From the NCBI RefSeq assembly GCF_022179805.1, contig NZ_BPUO01000012.1, positions 1 to 64,000 on the forward strand: a stretch of DNA of 64,000 nucleotides, given 5' to 3'. The position numbers and the translations under genes are program-made. This stretch comes from Cupriavidus pauculus. Its GTDB lineage: Bacteria; Pseudomonadota; Gammaproteobacteria; Burkholderiales; Burkholderiaceae. The notes under the pieces were generated by a model that did no database searches, had not been told where the DNA came from, and worked only from the letters and a program-made list of their open reading frames with translations. Positions 15,817-24,467 of the stretch are shown here, in pieces. Each line of letters opens with the position of its first letter. The stretch's first letter is position 1.

Positions 15817-16803
15817 TCACCCAAGCCGATTCGACACCACGGCCACAGCCTGGCGCCAGACTTCGCGTTGCCTGTCCAGATAGTCGATGGCCTGCTGGCC
15901 AGTCAGGCTCAGCGGTTCCGCGCCGCCCTGCGCCAGGCGATGGCGCAGCGAAGGACTGCGCAGCAGGCGTGTCAGCCGTGCAGATAACATGGTGCGACGC
16001 GATTCCGGCATGCCCGGCGAAGCCAGCACACCATACCAGGCGTCCTGCAGCATGTCCGGTATGTCTGCCTCGGAGAACGTGGGGACCGAAGCCGCCAACG
16101 GGCTGCGCGATTTGCCGGTGACAGCCAGGGCGCGTACGCGGCCCTGTTGCATCAGGGGCAAGGCCGCCTGCAGCGTGCTGACCAGCAGCGCCACGTGGCC
16201 GCCCTGCAGATCGACCAGCGCGCGTGCACTGCCGGGATAAGGCACGTGCGTCATCGAGACACCGGCATGGCGGCACATCAGTTCGCCCACCAGATGGGCG
16301 CTGGAGTGGATGCCGAGCGAGGCATAGGTGATTTCACCCGGGCGCTGCCGGGCCAAGGCCAGCAGCCGCTGTAGCGTCGCGCGCGCCTCGTCGGGCTGGG
16401 TGCGCGTGCCGTCGCCGGCGATCAGCAGCACATGCGGGGTACTGGCGACGATGGCCATGGGCTGCAACTTGCGGGCGGGAGGTTCTGGGCTGCTGGCGAG
16501 CAGTGGGCCGATGCTGACCGACCCGACCGTGCCCAGCAGCAGGGACGGACGTTCGGCGCTCGCGCGCGCGGCCTCGTGCAGGGCAATCTGTCCGGCCGCA
16601 CCGGGCCGGTTGTCGACGATCGTCGGTTCGCCATCGCCGGTCAGGCCGTCCGCCACGATGCGGGCGATGCTGTCGGCACCGCCACCGGCTGCATAGCCAA
16701 CCAGCAGGTGCAGGGGCTCGGCGGCAACTGCGGAGAGCCAGGGGCGCGCCAGCGGCAGCACCAGTAATGCCGCGGTGACGCGCCGGCGAACGGGAACTGA
16801 CAT
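15817..16803 (-). CDS. Bug/TctC-family periplasmic solute-binding protein
   Basis: A 328-residue protein with an N-terminal export signal (RRRVTAALLVLPLARPWLSA) and the family layout: VGYAAGGGADSIARIV, then VDNRPGAAGQIA, and later the ligand-loop region HVPYPGSARALVDLQGG. Bug proteins capture carboxylates or other small organic ions in the periplasm; many have no linked membrane genes, as here. The start at the MSVPVRRR methionine is the most plausible, though no ribosome-binding site is clear. It stands alone and runs into the repeat cluster at its 3' side. Ligand not predictable. Confidence 0.85.
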   Translation of the reverse strand: MSVPVRRRVTAALLVLPLARPWLSAVAAEPLHLLVGYAAGGGADSIARIVADGLTGDGEPTIVDNRPGAAGQIALHEAARASAERPSLLLGTVGSVSIGPLLASSPEPPARKLQPMAIVASTPHVLLIAGDGTRTQPDEARATLQRLLALARQRPGEITYASLGIHSSAHLVGELMCRHAGVSMTHVPYPGSARALVDLQGGHVALLVSTLQAALPLMQQGRVRALAVTGKSRSPLAASVPTFSEADIPDMLQDAWYGVLASPGMPESRRTMLSARLTRLLRSPSLRHRLAQGGAEPLSLTGQQAIDYLDRQREVWRQAVAVVSNRLG

Positions 16804-16901
16804 GAAGGTGGCACGAATCGGAAATCTGCCGCATCGTAGCACTGTGCGCCAGCGTCCGCCGCCCGGACAAACCCGCCTGACCGGCCCTGCGGTTCAGCCG
16901 C

Positions 16902-18008
16902 TCAGTTCTGCGGCGGGCGGCAGGCGGCGCCGCTGGCGTTGGCGGCCGGGTCCATGCCAAAGACCGCCTGCGCGCCGCATTGCGATCCGAACATGCGTGC
17001 CTGGTCGTGCCCCACGCCCACCACTTCGGACGATCGATGGGCGCTGGCCTGCCCCGGCTTGGCCAGCACCTGCTCGTAGCGCCAGTAGGCGCGCGCACGC
17101 TGCAGCCGCGTGGGGCCCTCGGCCTCGGCGCCGCACGCCTTGTCCAGGACGCGGTGATTGGGATCGTTGTCCTCGCTGCCCACCATATAGGTCACCTGGC
17201 GCTGCATGTAGCGCTGGTAGAGCTTCATGCCGTCGGCGCCCTTGGCATAGGCCACCATGTCGCGCATGCCGTAGCGGTACTTGTCGTAGTCCGCGCAGAC
17301 CGAGGTGCTGTACGGGGCAAAGCGGCGATAGTCGGGCGCGACGGGCCGATCCGGCGTGAAGTACAGATAGGACGATGGATTGGCCACCACGTAGCGCAGG
17401 TCGATGCCCGACGCGCGCACCTTCTCGTCGACGTTGTTCAGCACGGCATAGCGGTGCACGATCTGCGCGCCGCCCGAGTGGCCGGCGACGGTCACCTTCC
17501 TGACCATCGGCAAGCGCTGCTTGTTGGTGACGTAGGCCAGCAGGTCGTCCAGCACCTGCAGCGAACTGACCCCGGCGCCGGGGCCCGATACCGCGTCCTC
17601 GCCGCCGATCCAGCCCTGTACCGTCCAGACCGGCATGTTGTCGAAATGCTTGGCCGCATCGGGCGTACCAGGGAAGTTCGGTGCCACCAGCAGCACTTCG
17701 TCCGGATTACGTCCGCTGGCCTTCAGCAGATCCGCGCCGGCTTTGTAGTAATCATCGCCATTGCGCTGCAGGCCATGCTGGACAAACACCACTTCACGGA
17801 TGCCGCGCAAGTCGCCGCCCAGCGGATGATTGGCGTAGACGGGAAAGTCGTAGCCCGCGCCGGCACCCAGGTGCACGCGCTGCCATTGCGGTGTCGCCGC
17901 GGCGGGCGCCGCAGCAGGCGCGGCGGCCTTCTGGCTGGCGCAACCGGCCAGCGCCAGCACAGCGGCGGCAAGCATGGCGAGTGACGGATATCGGGTAACG
18001 CGGCACAT
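16902..18008 (-). CDS. Alpha/beta-hydrolase lipoprotein
   Basis: A 368-residue protein starting MCRVTRYPSLAM with a lipobox (LALAGC), so probably a lipoprotein. The fold signature includes the oxyanion/strand region EVVFVQHGLQRNGDDYY and the nucleophile elbow GHSGGAQIVH. A late GVGHDQARM probably supplies the catalytic His. AAGGAG lies just upstream of the ATG. The protein resembles esterase-type hydrolases and lacks recognised lipase or peptidase specifics. Its promoter shares a motif with the tannase-like gene 3.8 kb away, and a LysR gene is divergent, so a role in releasing aromatic acids from esters is inferred. Confidence 0.8.
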   Translation of the reverse strand: MCRVTRYPSLAMLAAAVLALAGCASQKAAAPAAAPAAATPQWQRVHLGAGAGYDFPVYANHPLGGDLRGIREVVFVQHGLQRNGDDYYKAGADLLKASGRNPDEVLLVAPNFPGTPDAAKHFDNMPVWTVQGWIGGEDAVSGPGAGVSSLQVLDDLLAYVTNKQRLPMVRKVTVAGHSGGAQIVHRYAVLNNVDEKVRASGIDLRYVVANPSSYLYFTPDRPVAPDYRRFAPYSTSVCADYDKYRYGMRDMVAYAKGADGMKLYQRYMQRQVTYMVGSEDNDPNHRVLDKACGAEAEGPTRLQRARAYWRYEQVLAKPGQASAHRSSEVVGVGHDQARMFGSQCGAQAVFGMDPAANASGAACRPPQN

Positions 18009-18061
18009 GGAATGTCTCCTTGGAATAGTCATGTCGCCCGCGTGCATCGGGCGAAACGCCA

Positions 18062-18097
18062 ATACTACGTCTGCCGTGGCCCGACGTAAAATATATG
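18062..18097 (-). promoter_or_regulatory. Promoter of the lipoprotein hydrolase with LysR-regulon motif
   Basis: On the minus strand a -35-like TTTACG (18085-18090) is followed after 17 bases by TAGTAT (18062-18067). The -35 is embedded in a 14-base motif (plus strand acgtaaaatatatg, 18084-18097) that recurs at 21921-21934 at nearly the same distance from the tannase-like start. A second shared block, tccatatg, follows 12 bases further at 18110-18117. Confidence 0.5.
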
Positions 18098-18133
18098 CAT
18101 CACAGAATTTCCATATGTATTGGATATATATCG

Positions 18134-19081
18134 ATGGAGCTGAGACACCTGCGTTACTTCCTGGCCGTGGCCGAGACTGGTTCGGTCACACGCGCCGCCG
18201 AACAACTCGGCATCCAGCAGCCGCCGCTGTCGCAACAGCTCAAGGCGCTGGAGACCGAACTGGGCGTGACCCTTTTCGAGCGCCAGCCGCGCGGCGTGGC
18301 GTTGACGGCCGCCGGCACCGCGCTGCATGCCGACGCGGTCGACCTCTTCAGCCGTATCGAGCAGATGCGCGCACGCATGCAGCGGATGGCACGCGGCGAC
18401 GAAGGCGCGCTCGCCATCGGGTTCACCAGCTCGGCGGCGGCACACCGGCTGACGCCGGAGGTATTGCGTGCATGCCGGCGGCAATTTCCGCGCGTGGCGT
18501 TGTCGCTGAACGAATGCAATGCCGCCGAGGCGATCGAGCGGCTGGCCGATGGCACGCTGAACGCCGCATTGCTGCGCGCGCCCGTGCTGCATCCCGAAGG
18601 CGTGCGCTTCGACTTGCTGTTGGAAGAAGAGATGGTGATCGCGCTGCCGCTCGACCACGCGCTGCTGCGGCGCCGCGCGCTGCGCGGGCAGAATGCCGGC
18701 GCGCCGGTGTCGCTGAGCGAACTGGCATCCGATCCGTTCATCCTGGTGCGGCGTCCCGGTGCGCCGGGCATGTACGGCGACCTGCTGCACGAGTGCGAGG
18801 CGCTGGGCTTCACGCCACGCATCGGTGCCGAGGTGGAGCGGATGCTGACCAACCTGAATCTCGTGGCCGCCGGCGCGGGCGTCAGCGTGGTGCCGGCGTC
18901 GATGGCTGGGCTGAACCGGCATGGCGTGGCCTACTGCCGCATGGTCGAAGCCGACCGGCTGCGCGCGCCGCTGACGCTCGGGTATCGGGAGGGACAGGAC
19001 GACGTGGCGCTGGCCGCGCTGGTGGCACTGACACACCGCATTGCCGCGCGCCATCGCAAAAAGGCCCAGGACGGCGAGTAG
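18134..19081 (+). CDS. LysR-family transcriptional regulator
   Basis: A 315-residue regulator. The winged helix-turn-helix is at residues 1-60 (MELRHLRYFLAVAETGSVTR, then QQPPLSQQLKALE); the effector-binding domain occupies about 90-300. The start is placed at MELRHL, the canonical LysR N-terminus. It is divergent from the lipoprotein hydrolase and convergent with the tannase-like gene. The duplicated promoter motif in front of both hydrolase genes suggests that it controls both. The effector is unknown, possibly an aromatic acid given the neighbouring pca genes. Confidence 0.92.
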   Translation: MELRHLRYFLAVAETGSVTRAAEQLGIQQPPLSQQLKALETELGVTLFERQPRGVALTAAGTALHADAVDLFSRIEQMRARMQRMARGDEGALAIGFTSSAAAHRLTPEVLRACRRQFPRVALSLNECNAAEAIERLADGTLNAALLRAPVLHPEGVRFDLLLEEEMVIALPLDHALLRRRALRGQNAGAPVSLSELASDPFILVRRPGAPGMYGDLLHECEALGFTPRIGAEVERMLTNLNLVAAGAGVSVVPASMAGLNRHGVAYCRMVEADRLRAPLTLGYREGQDDVALAALVALTHRIAARHRKKAQDGE

Positions 19082-19119
19082 CCAACCTGGGCCTCAACTG
19101 GTGACGACGAGGCCGCTAC

Positions 19120-19157
19120 GGGGCCGCCCCACTCCCCGCGCAAACAGGGGCGGCCCC
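19120..19157. terminator. Bidirectional hairpin between convergent genes
   Basis: A perfect 11-bp GC stem (ggggccgcccc 19120-19130, ggggcggcccc 19147-19157) sits between the LysR stop (19081) and the tannase-like stop (19176). No T run follows on either strand, so it may act as a roadblock or transcript end-protector rather than as a classical terminator. Confidence 0.5.
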
Positions 19158-19175
19158 GGCGGCCGTGCGCTGGCG

Positions 19176-21848
19176 TCAGTGCAGCAGCCCCACCTCGAAG
19201 CGCCCGGTGGCGGTGCCGATCAGCAGGCCACTGTTGTAGAGATAGGAAGCCGCCACGCCGCCGCTGGCACCGATCACACCCGGCACCGGCGTGTTGTAGG
19301 CCAGCGTGCCCGACGCACCATTACGGACGATGCTCGTGCCATTCAGGTCTGCATTGACCTGCGCGCCGTCGGTGGCCATCACGCGATAGGCACCATCCGC
19401 CGCACCTGCCGCCAGGCCCGCTGCCGACTGCTGTGCGTAGATGTTCATGCCATAGGCCGTAGCCGAGCGCGTCAGGATGACCGGCACCGGCGATCCGTTG
19501 ACCATGCCGCTGATCAGCGACCCGCTCAGCACCCCGTCACCAGCCGCGATGGTGCCACCCACGAAGTAATCGAACGCGTTGCGCGCGGCATTCCACACGA
19601 TGTAACCCTTGGTCGTGTTCGTGCACGCAGCGTCATAGACGATGTAGCCGCCGCCGGCACTGGCTGCGCACGTTTGCCACGTGGCCGCCGATGACCGCAG
19701 CCGTGCCGAGCCGTTGCGCACCGTGACCGACCCATTTGCCACGGCGGTCTCCACGCCGTTGAGGTTGTAGATGTCGGCCACCTGCTTGTAGTCGGCCGAG
19801 ACGTTCTGGAACGCCACCAGTGGCAGGAAGCCCACGCCCGATACCGGCTTGACACCGGCAGCCAGTACGCCGCCGCCAGTCAGCGTGAACTGCGCGCCGT
19901 TCTCGTCGCTGGCGTAGGTGCAGCCGCCCTGCGAAACGAGCTGGCCAGTCATCACGGTGTTCGCCGCGCGCTGCTTGCTGGCGTCGATCGTCACCGTGTA
20001 CTTGAGCGTGGCCGGATCGATGCGTACCGACAGTTCCTCGCCATTGGTGTTGCCGCCCTTCCAGGTGGTGGCCACCGACGGCATGTTCAGGCACGACTGC
20101 ACGATGCCCGACGCCCCTTCGCAGGTGTAGTTCACGGCCGCATCGGCGCTGCCCGTGCCCTTGTACTTGGGCCACGACGGATACTGGCAAAGCGGTCGCG
20201 TGCGGCCATAGGTGCCGGCATTGGTATCCATCACTTCGCGGGTACCCGGTGCCACGCCCATTTCCACCCAGTTTTCAAGCGCGGTCAGCGAATTCCATGC
20301 CGGCAGGAAGCTGCCGGTGCCATGGCCCATGCCCGGCACCGTGTAGAAGCGGATGCCCTGGTCCACCGCCGTCTGCCCGACGCTGCCGATGACGGCCTTG
20401 TACCAGGCGATGGTGGAATTCGGGCTGATCACCTCGTCGGCCAGGCCGTGCAGCATGATCAGGCGGCCGCCCCTGGAGAGGAATCCCGACAGGTCCGGGT
20501 TCGTGGCATCGGTCAGCGCCGAGACGGCCTGCACGCGCGACGTCCAGCTACCCGGGCTTGCCGGATCGAACGTCAGCGCGTCGAACGTGGCGTTGCGCGT
20601 GACGAAGAACTTCACCCACTGGTCGCCGGTGACGTACATGTTGGCGTCCGCCGTGGTAGCCGGGTTGCCGGGCACCGCACGGGTGCCGAGATCGCGCGTG
20701 GTGAACGGTCCTGCCACCAGCGCGCCTTCCAGCAGGTTGTACCCGCCCGCGACGGTCACGCCGTTGGCCAGCGGATAGCTGAGCTGCAGCGGCTGTTCGA
20801 TGGCCTTGACCGTGGCGATCTGTGCATCGGACAGACAGGTGTCGCCGGTGTCGGCGCCGCCCACGCAGCGCAGGCTGGCCAATACCTGCATGCCGCCCAC
20901 GCGGCAGCCCTCGACATTGCTCACCACCTTGTCGGCCACGCCGTCGAGCGTGTCGCACGCGTCCATGGCGGCCTTCTGCACCATCAGCGTCTTGTTGATG
21001 TTGAGCCAGCCGGCCCCGCCGTTCAGGTACAGCGCGCGACCCACCGCCACGTTCGACAGCCGTGTGCCCGTGTAGTTGAGCGCGGGCTCGTTGGCGATCA
21101 CACCGTTGTAGTCGGCTGGCCAGCGCTGGATATAGCTCAGTGCGTCGCGGCCACCCGTGGACGTGCCCAGGAAGTACGTCCGCGTGGGCGCCTTGCCGTA
21201 ACGCTGCGTGATCAGCGCGATGGCCACGTCATGGGTCTTCTTGAGCGTGTCACCGCCGTAGTTGGCCAGCGCCTCGTCGTTGGTGGCAAAGCGGCCATCG
21301 GTGATGCTGGTGCTCTGGTGGCCCGAATCGTCGCCCCAGGTGGCATAGCCGCGCGACAGCGGCGCGGGATCGTCGGGCAGCGCAAAGCGTACCGTCTCGG
21401 TGCCGTCGATCAGCGTGCCGTCAAAGCCGCCGCCGCCGAACTGGATGCCCTTGCCGTTCCATTGCGTGGGCAGGTTGACCGCGAAATTGATGCTCGACGC
21501 CGAGGCGTCGACCGGCGCAATGGCGCCGCGCACCTGGCAGTACTCGCCCAGCGTATTGCCGGTGGCGTTCGCCGTGATCAGCGTGGCCTTGGTCACGCTG
21601 GCGCCGCCCGTCGGCAACATCAGGTTCGATGCGGCCAGCGTCGTGCCGGCCAGTGCGTTACACGCGTCGAGCGCGCTGAGCGCCGGCGCGGCGGGCGTAT
21701 CGCCCGTATTGCCACCCGGCCCTGCGCCGCCTGCGCCAGTCGTGGCGGGCGCGTCATCACCGCCGCCGCAGGCCGTCACCAGCAATGCCGCAGACAAGGC
21801 GGCGGCCAGCCGCCACGCATGGCGGCGGGTCTTCAGTCCCGTAGTCAT
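19176..21848 (-). CDS. Tannase/feruloyl-esterase-family lipoprotein with C-terminal extension
   Basis: An 890-residue protein with a lipobox (LLVTAC) and a Gly/Ala linker, so probably membrane-anchored outside the cytoplasm. The tannase/FaeB-like domain (about 60-560) has the nucleophile Ser230 in LGTSTGGRDAL, the acid in MLHGLADEVISP and the His in GMGHGTGSF. The classical Cys next to Ser (CS) and after His (HC), which form a disulfide in known enzymes, are Thr and Gly here. About 300 extra residues follow, with two or more beta-rich segments that I do not recognise. The family hydrolyses esters of gallic, ferulic or related acids. It is downstream of pobA on the same strand but has its own motif-bearing promoter. 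Confidence 0.85.
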   Translation of the reverse strand: MTTGLKTRRHAWRLAAALSAALLVTACGGGDDAPATTGAGGAGPGGNTGDTPAAPALSALDACNALAGTTLAASNLMLPTGGASVTKATLITANATGNTLGEYCQVRGAIAPVDASASSINFAVNLPTQWNGKGIQFGGGGFDGTLIDGTETVRFALPDDPAPLSRGYATWGDDSGHQSTSITDGRFATNDEALANYGGDTLKKTHDVAIALITQRYGKAPTRTYFLGTSTGGRDALSYIQRWPADYNGVIANEPALNYTGTRLSNVAVGRALYLNGGAGWLNINKTLMVQKAAMDACDTLDGVADKVVSNVEGCRVGGMQVLASLRCVGGADTGDTCLSDAQIATVKAIEQPLQLSYPLANGVTVAGGYNLLEGALVAGPFTTRDLGTRAVPGNPATTADANMYVTGDQWVKFFVTRNATFDALTFDPASPGSWTSRVQAVSALTDATNPDLSGFLSRGGRLIMLHGLADEVISPNSTIAWYKAVIGSVGQTAVDQGIRFYTVPGMGHGTGSFLPAWNSLTALENWVEMGVAPGTREVMDTNAGTYGRTRPLCQYPSWPKYKGTGSADAAVNYTCEGASGIVQSCLNMPSVATTWKGGNTNGEELSVRIDPATLKYTVTIDASKQRAANTVMTGQLVSQGGCTYASDENGAQFTLTGGGVLAAGVKPVSGVGFLPLVAFQNVSADYKQVADIYNLNGVETAVANGSVTVRNGSARLRSSAATWQTCAASAGGGYIVYDAACTNTTKGYIVWNAARNAFDYFVGGTIAAGDGVLSGSLISGMVNGSPVPVILTRSATAYGMNIYAQQSAAGLAAGAADGAYRVMATDGAQVNADLNGTSIVRNGASGTLAYNTPVPGVIGASGGVAASYLYNSGLLIGTATGRFEVGLLH

Positions 21849-21898
21849 CTTCGTCTCCTCCAGTGCAGCCGGTACTTGTGCCGGCATGCTGGTGCGAG

Positions 21899-21934
21899 AC
21901 GGTATCACCGGGGTGATGCCACGTAAAATATATG
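21899..21934 (-). promoter_or_regulatory. Promoter of the tannase-like gene with LysR-regulon motif
   Basis: On the minus strand TTTACG (21922-21927), a 17-base spacer, then TACCGT (21899-21904). The 14-base motif acgtaaaatatatg (21921-21934, plus strand) is identical to that at 18084-18097, and tccatatg recurs at 21948-21955. The motif is 73 bases from this start codon and 76 bases from the other. Confidence 0.5.
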
Positions 21935-21980
21935 TCTATATAGCAATCCATATGCAATACATATGGATAAGCAGGGTCTG

Positions 21981-23177
21981 TCAGCGTGGCAGACCGACGT
22001 AGTTTTCGGCCAGCGACCGGCAAGCGGCCTCCGAGCTGACCAGATAGTCGAGCTCCGCCTGCTGGATGCGGTGCGCGAAGGCGTCGGCATCGGGAAAGCG
22101 ATGCAGCAGCGAGGTCATCCACCACGAGAACCGCTCGGCCTTCCAGACCCGGCTCAGGCATCGCGCCGAGTACAGGTCCAGCTCCTGCGAATCGCCGTGC
22201 CGATAGTGGGCGATGAAGCCGTCGGCCAGGTACAGCACGTCGCTGGCCGCCAGGTTCAGCCCCTTGGCGCCGGTGGGCGGCACAATGTGCGCGGCATCGC
22301 CGGCCAGGAACAGGCTGCCGAAGCGCATCGGCTCGCAGACAAAGCTGCGCAGCGGCGCGATGCTCTTTTCGATGCTGGGTCCCGTGACCAGCGCTTCGGC
22401 TGCTTCCGCATCGAGCCGGCTGCGCAGTTCGTCCCAGAAGCGGTCATCGCTCCAGCCTTCCGCCTTCTCGGCCGACGGCACCTGCACGTAGTAGCGGCTG
22501 CGCGTCTTCGAACGCATGCTGCACAGCGCGAAGCCGCGTGGATGGCTGGCGTAGATCAGTTCGTCGGCCACCGGCGGGGTCTCGGACAAGATGCCGAGCC
22601 AGCCGAACGGATACACCCGCTCAAAAATCTGCTTCGACGCATCGGGCACGCTGGCGCGGCTGACGCCATGAAATCCGTCGCAGCCCGCGATGAAATCGCA
22701 AGACACTTCGTGCTCGATGCCGTCCTTGCGATAGCACACGCGCGGCCGGCGGCCATCGAAGTCGTGCAGCGACACGTCCTGGGCCTCGTAGACCGACGGC
22801 ATGCCGGCTTCCTGGCGCGCCGCCATCAGATCGCGCGTGACTTCGGTCTGGCCATACACGGTGACGTCGCGCCCGATCAGCGCGTGGAAGTCGATGCGGT
22901 GGCGCACGCCGCCGAACGACAGTTCGATGCCGCGATGTACCAACCCCTCGGCGCGCAGGCGGGCATCCACGCCGGCTCGCGCGAGCGCGTCCACTGTCAC
23001 GCATTCCAGAATGCCCGCACGGATGCGGCTCAGTACGTGTTCCGGGCTGCGCTGCTCGATGACGATATTGTCGATGCCAGCCACGGTCAGCAGTTGTCCC
23101 AGCAACAGCCCAGCTGGGCCGGCGCCAACAATGGCAACGCGGGTGGAATGGGCATGCGGGGTGCCTTTGGGGGCCAC
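21981..23177 (-). CDS. pobA: 4-hydroxybenzoate 3-monooxygenase
   Basis: A 398-residue flavoprotein hydroxylase that converts 4-hydroxybenzoate to protocatechuate using NADPH and O2. FAD-binding GAGPAGLLLG is at about residue 18; the DG motif (IAGCDGFHGVSR) and the GD motif (LFLAGDAAHIVPPTGAKGLN) are both present. Length and sequence match PobA closely. Translation starts at a GTG (23175-23177) with AGGAG upstream. It is the last gene of the pca run, 99 bases after pcaL, so it probably shares PcaQ-driven transcription instead of using a dedicated PobR. Confidence 0.95.
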   Translation of the reverse strand: MAPKGTPHAHSTRVAIVGAGPAGLLLGQLLTVAGIDNIVIEQRSPEHVLSRIRAGILECVTVDALARAGVDARLRAEGLVHRGIELSFGGVRHRIDFHALIGRDVTVYGQTEVTRDLMAARQEAGMPSVYEAQDVSLHDFDGRRPRVCYRKDGIEHEVSCDFIAGCDGFHGVSRASVPDASKQIFERVYPFGWLGILSETPPVADELIYASHPRGFALCSMRSKTRSRYYVQVPSAEKAEGWSDDRFWDELRSRLDAEAAEALVTGPSIEKSIAPLRSFVCEPMRFGSLFLAGDAAHIVPPTGAKGLNLAASDVLYLADGFIAHYRHGDSQELDLYSARCLSRVWKAERFSWWMTSLLHRFPDADAFAHRIQQAELDYLVSSEAACRSLAENYVGLPR

Positions 23178-23276
23178 GGACTGTCTCCTGGTTTAATGTC
23201 GTTATCTGGTTCAACACCCCGTCCATGCGACGCGAGAGGGATCGGGTTCGCTGCCCGCCCTCTCCCGCCAGTTCCG

Positions 23277-24455
23277 TTACTGCTTGCCTGCGTCGATCTC
23301 GGCGAAGATTTCCCCGGCCATGTGGAATGCCGAGTTGGCAGCCGGCACGCCGCAGTAAATCGCGGTCTGCAGTAGCAGCTCCTTGAGCTCTTCACGCGTC
23401 ACGCCGTTGTTGGCGGCCGCGCGCAGATGCAGCTTCAACTCCTCGGAACGATTGAGCGCCACCATCATCGCGATGGTGACCAGGCTGCGCGTATGGCGCG
23501 GCAACCCCTCGCGCGTCCAGATCTCGCCCCATGCGTAGCGTGTGATCAGGTTCTGGAATTCCTCGTTCAACGGCGTGAGCTTCTGCAGCGACCGGTCAAC
23601 GTGCGTGCTGCCCAGCACCGCGCGGCGCACCGAGAGGCCCGCCTCGTAGCGTGCGTGGTCGTCGGTCACCGGCAGCCTGCCGTGGATGAAGTCCAGCAGC
23701 GCAGCGGTGAAACGCCCCGGCTGCTCGCGGTTGGACAGATGTGCGGCAGACAATTCCACATACCGGGCGTCCGGAATGGCGTCGGCCAGCGCACGGCCCT
23801 CGGCGGCAGTGGTGGAGGGATCGTCGCTGCCGGCGATGACCAGCACGGGCACCTCGATCGTCGTCACCGCCTGGCGCAGGTCGGCGTCGCGCAGCGCCGT
23901 GCAGCCGAGCGCATAGCCACGCGGGTCCAGCCGCTGCAGCACATCGCGCAGGTCGTCAAGCGCGCTGCCCGCCGTATTGCGAAAACCCTCGGTAAACCAG
24001 CGGCCCAGCGACGCATCCACCAGCGGTGCCATGCCGTCGCGCAGCACGCCGTCGATGCGCGCGCTCCACGAATCGGCCGTGCCGATCTTCGGCGCGGTGT
24101 TCGCGACAACTACCTTCGAAAAGCGCGCCGGCGCATTGACGGCCAGCCACTGGCCGATCAGCCCGCCAATCGACAGGCCGCAGAACACGGCCTGTTCCAC
24201 GTTCAGTGCATCGAGGATAGCCAGCACGTCGCCGCCGAGCACATCGACCGTGGTCTCCGATGCCTCGGTCGTGGAGCGGCCGTGACCGCGCATGTCGTGT
24301 CGCACCACACGAAAACGGCCGGTCAGCGCTTCGGCCTGCGGCTTCCACATCGTGTGATCGGTACCCATCGAGTTCGAGAAGATGATGACGGGCGCGGTGT
24401 CAGGGCCGTCGACGGTGTAGAACAGCCGGGCCCCGGCGTGATCGAGGTAAGGCAA
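23277..24455 (-). CDS. pcaL: Fused 3-oxoadipate enol-lactonase / 4-carboxymuconolactone decarboxylase
   Basis: A 392-residue fusion. Residues 1-255 are the PcaD-type alpha/beta hydrolase with nucleophile Ser95 in CGLSIGG, acid in GSDDPST and His in SAAHLSN. Residues about 270-392 are the PcaC-type decarboxylase (LNEEFQNLITRYAWGEIWTR and LLLQTAIYCGVPAANSAF). Together they convert 4-carboxymuconolactone to 3-oxoadipate. Such fusions are known as PcaL in other bacteria. It lies 12 bases after pcaB and so is translated in the same unit. pcaIJ and pcaF for the last steps are not in this window. Confidence 0.94.
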   Translation of the reverse strand: MPYLDHAGARLFYTVDGPDTAPVIIFSNSMGTDHTMWKPQAEALTGRFRVVRHDMRGHGRSTTEASETTVDVLGGDVLAILDALNVEQAVFCGLSIGGLIGQWLAVNAPARFSKVVVANTAPKIGTADSWSARIDGVLRDGMAPLVDASLGRWFTEGFRNTAGSALDDLRDVLQRLDPRGYALGCTALRDADLRQAVTTIEVPVLVIAGSDDPSTTAAEGRALADAIPDARYVELSAAHLSNREQPGRFTAALLDFIHGRLPVTDDHARYEAGLSVRRAVLGSTHVDRSLQKLTPLNEEFQNLITRYAWGEIWTREGLPRHTRSLVTIAMMVALNRSEELKLHLRAAANNGVTREELKELLLQTAIYCGVPAANSAFHMAGEIFAEIDAGKQ

Positions 24456-24467
24456 GGTGGTCTCCTG

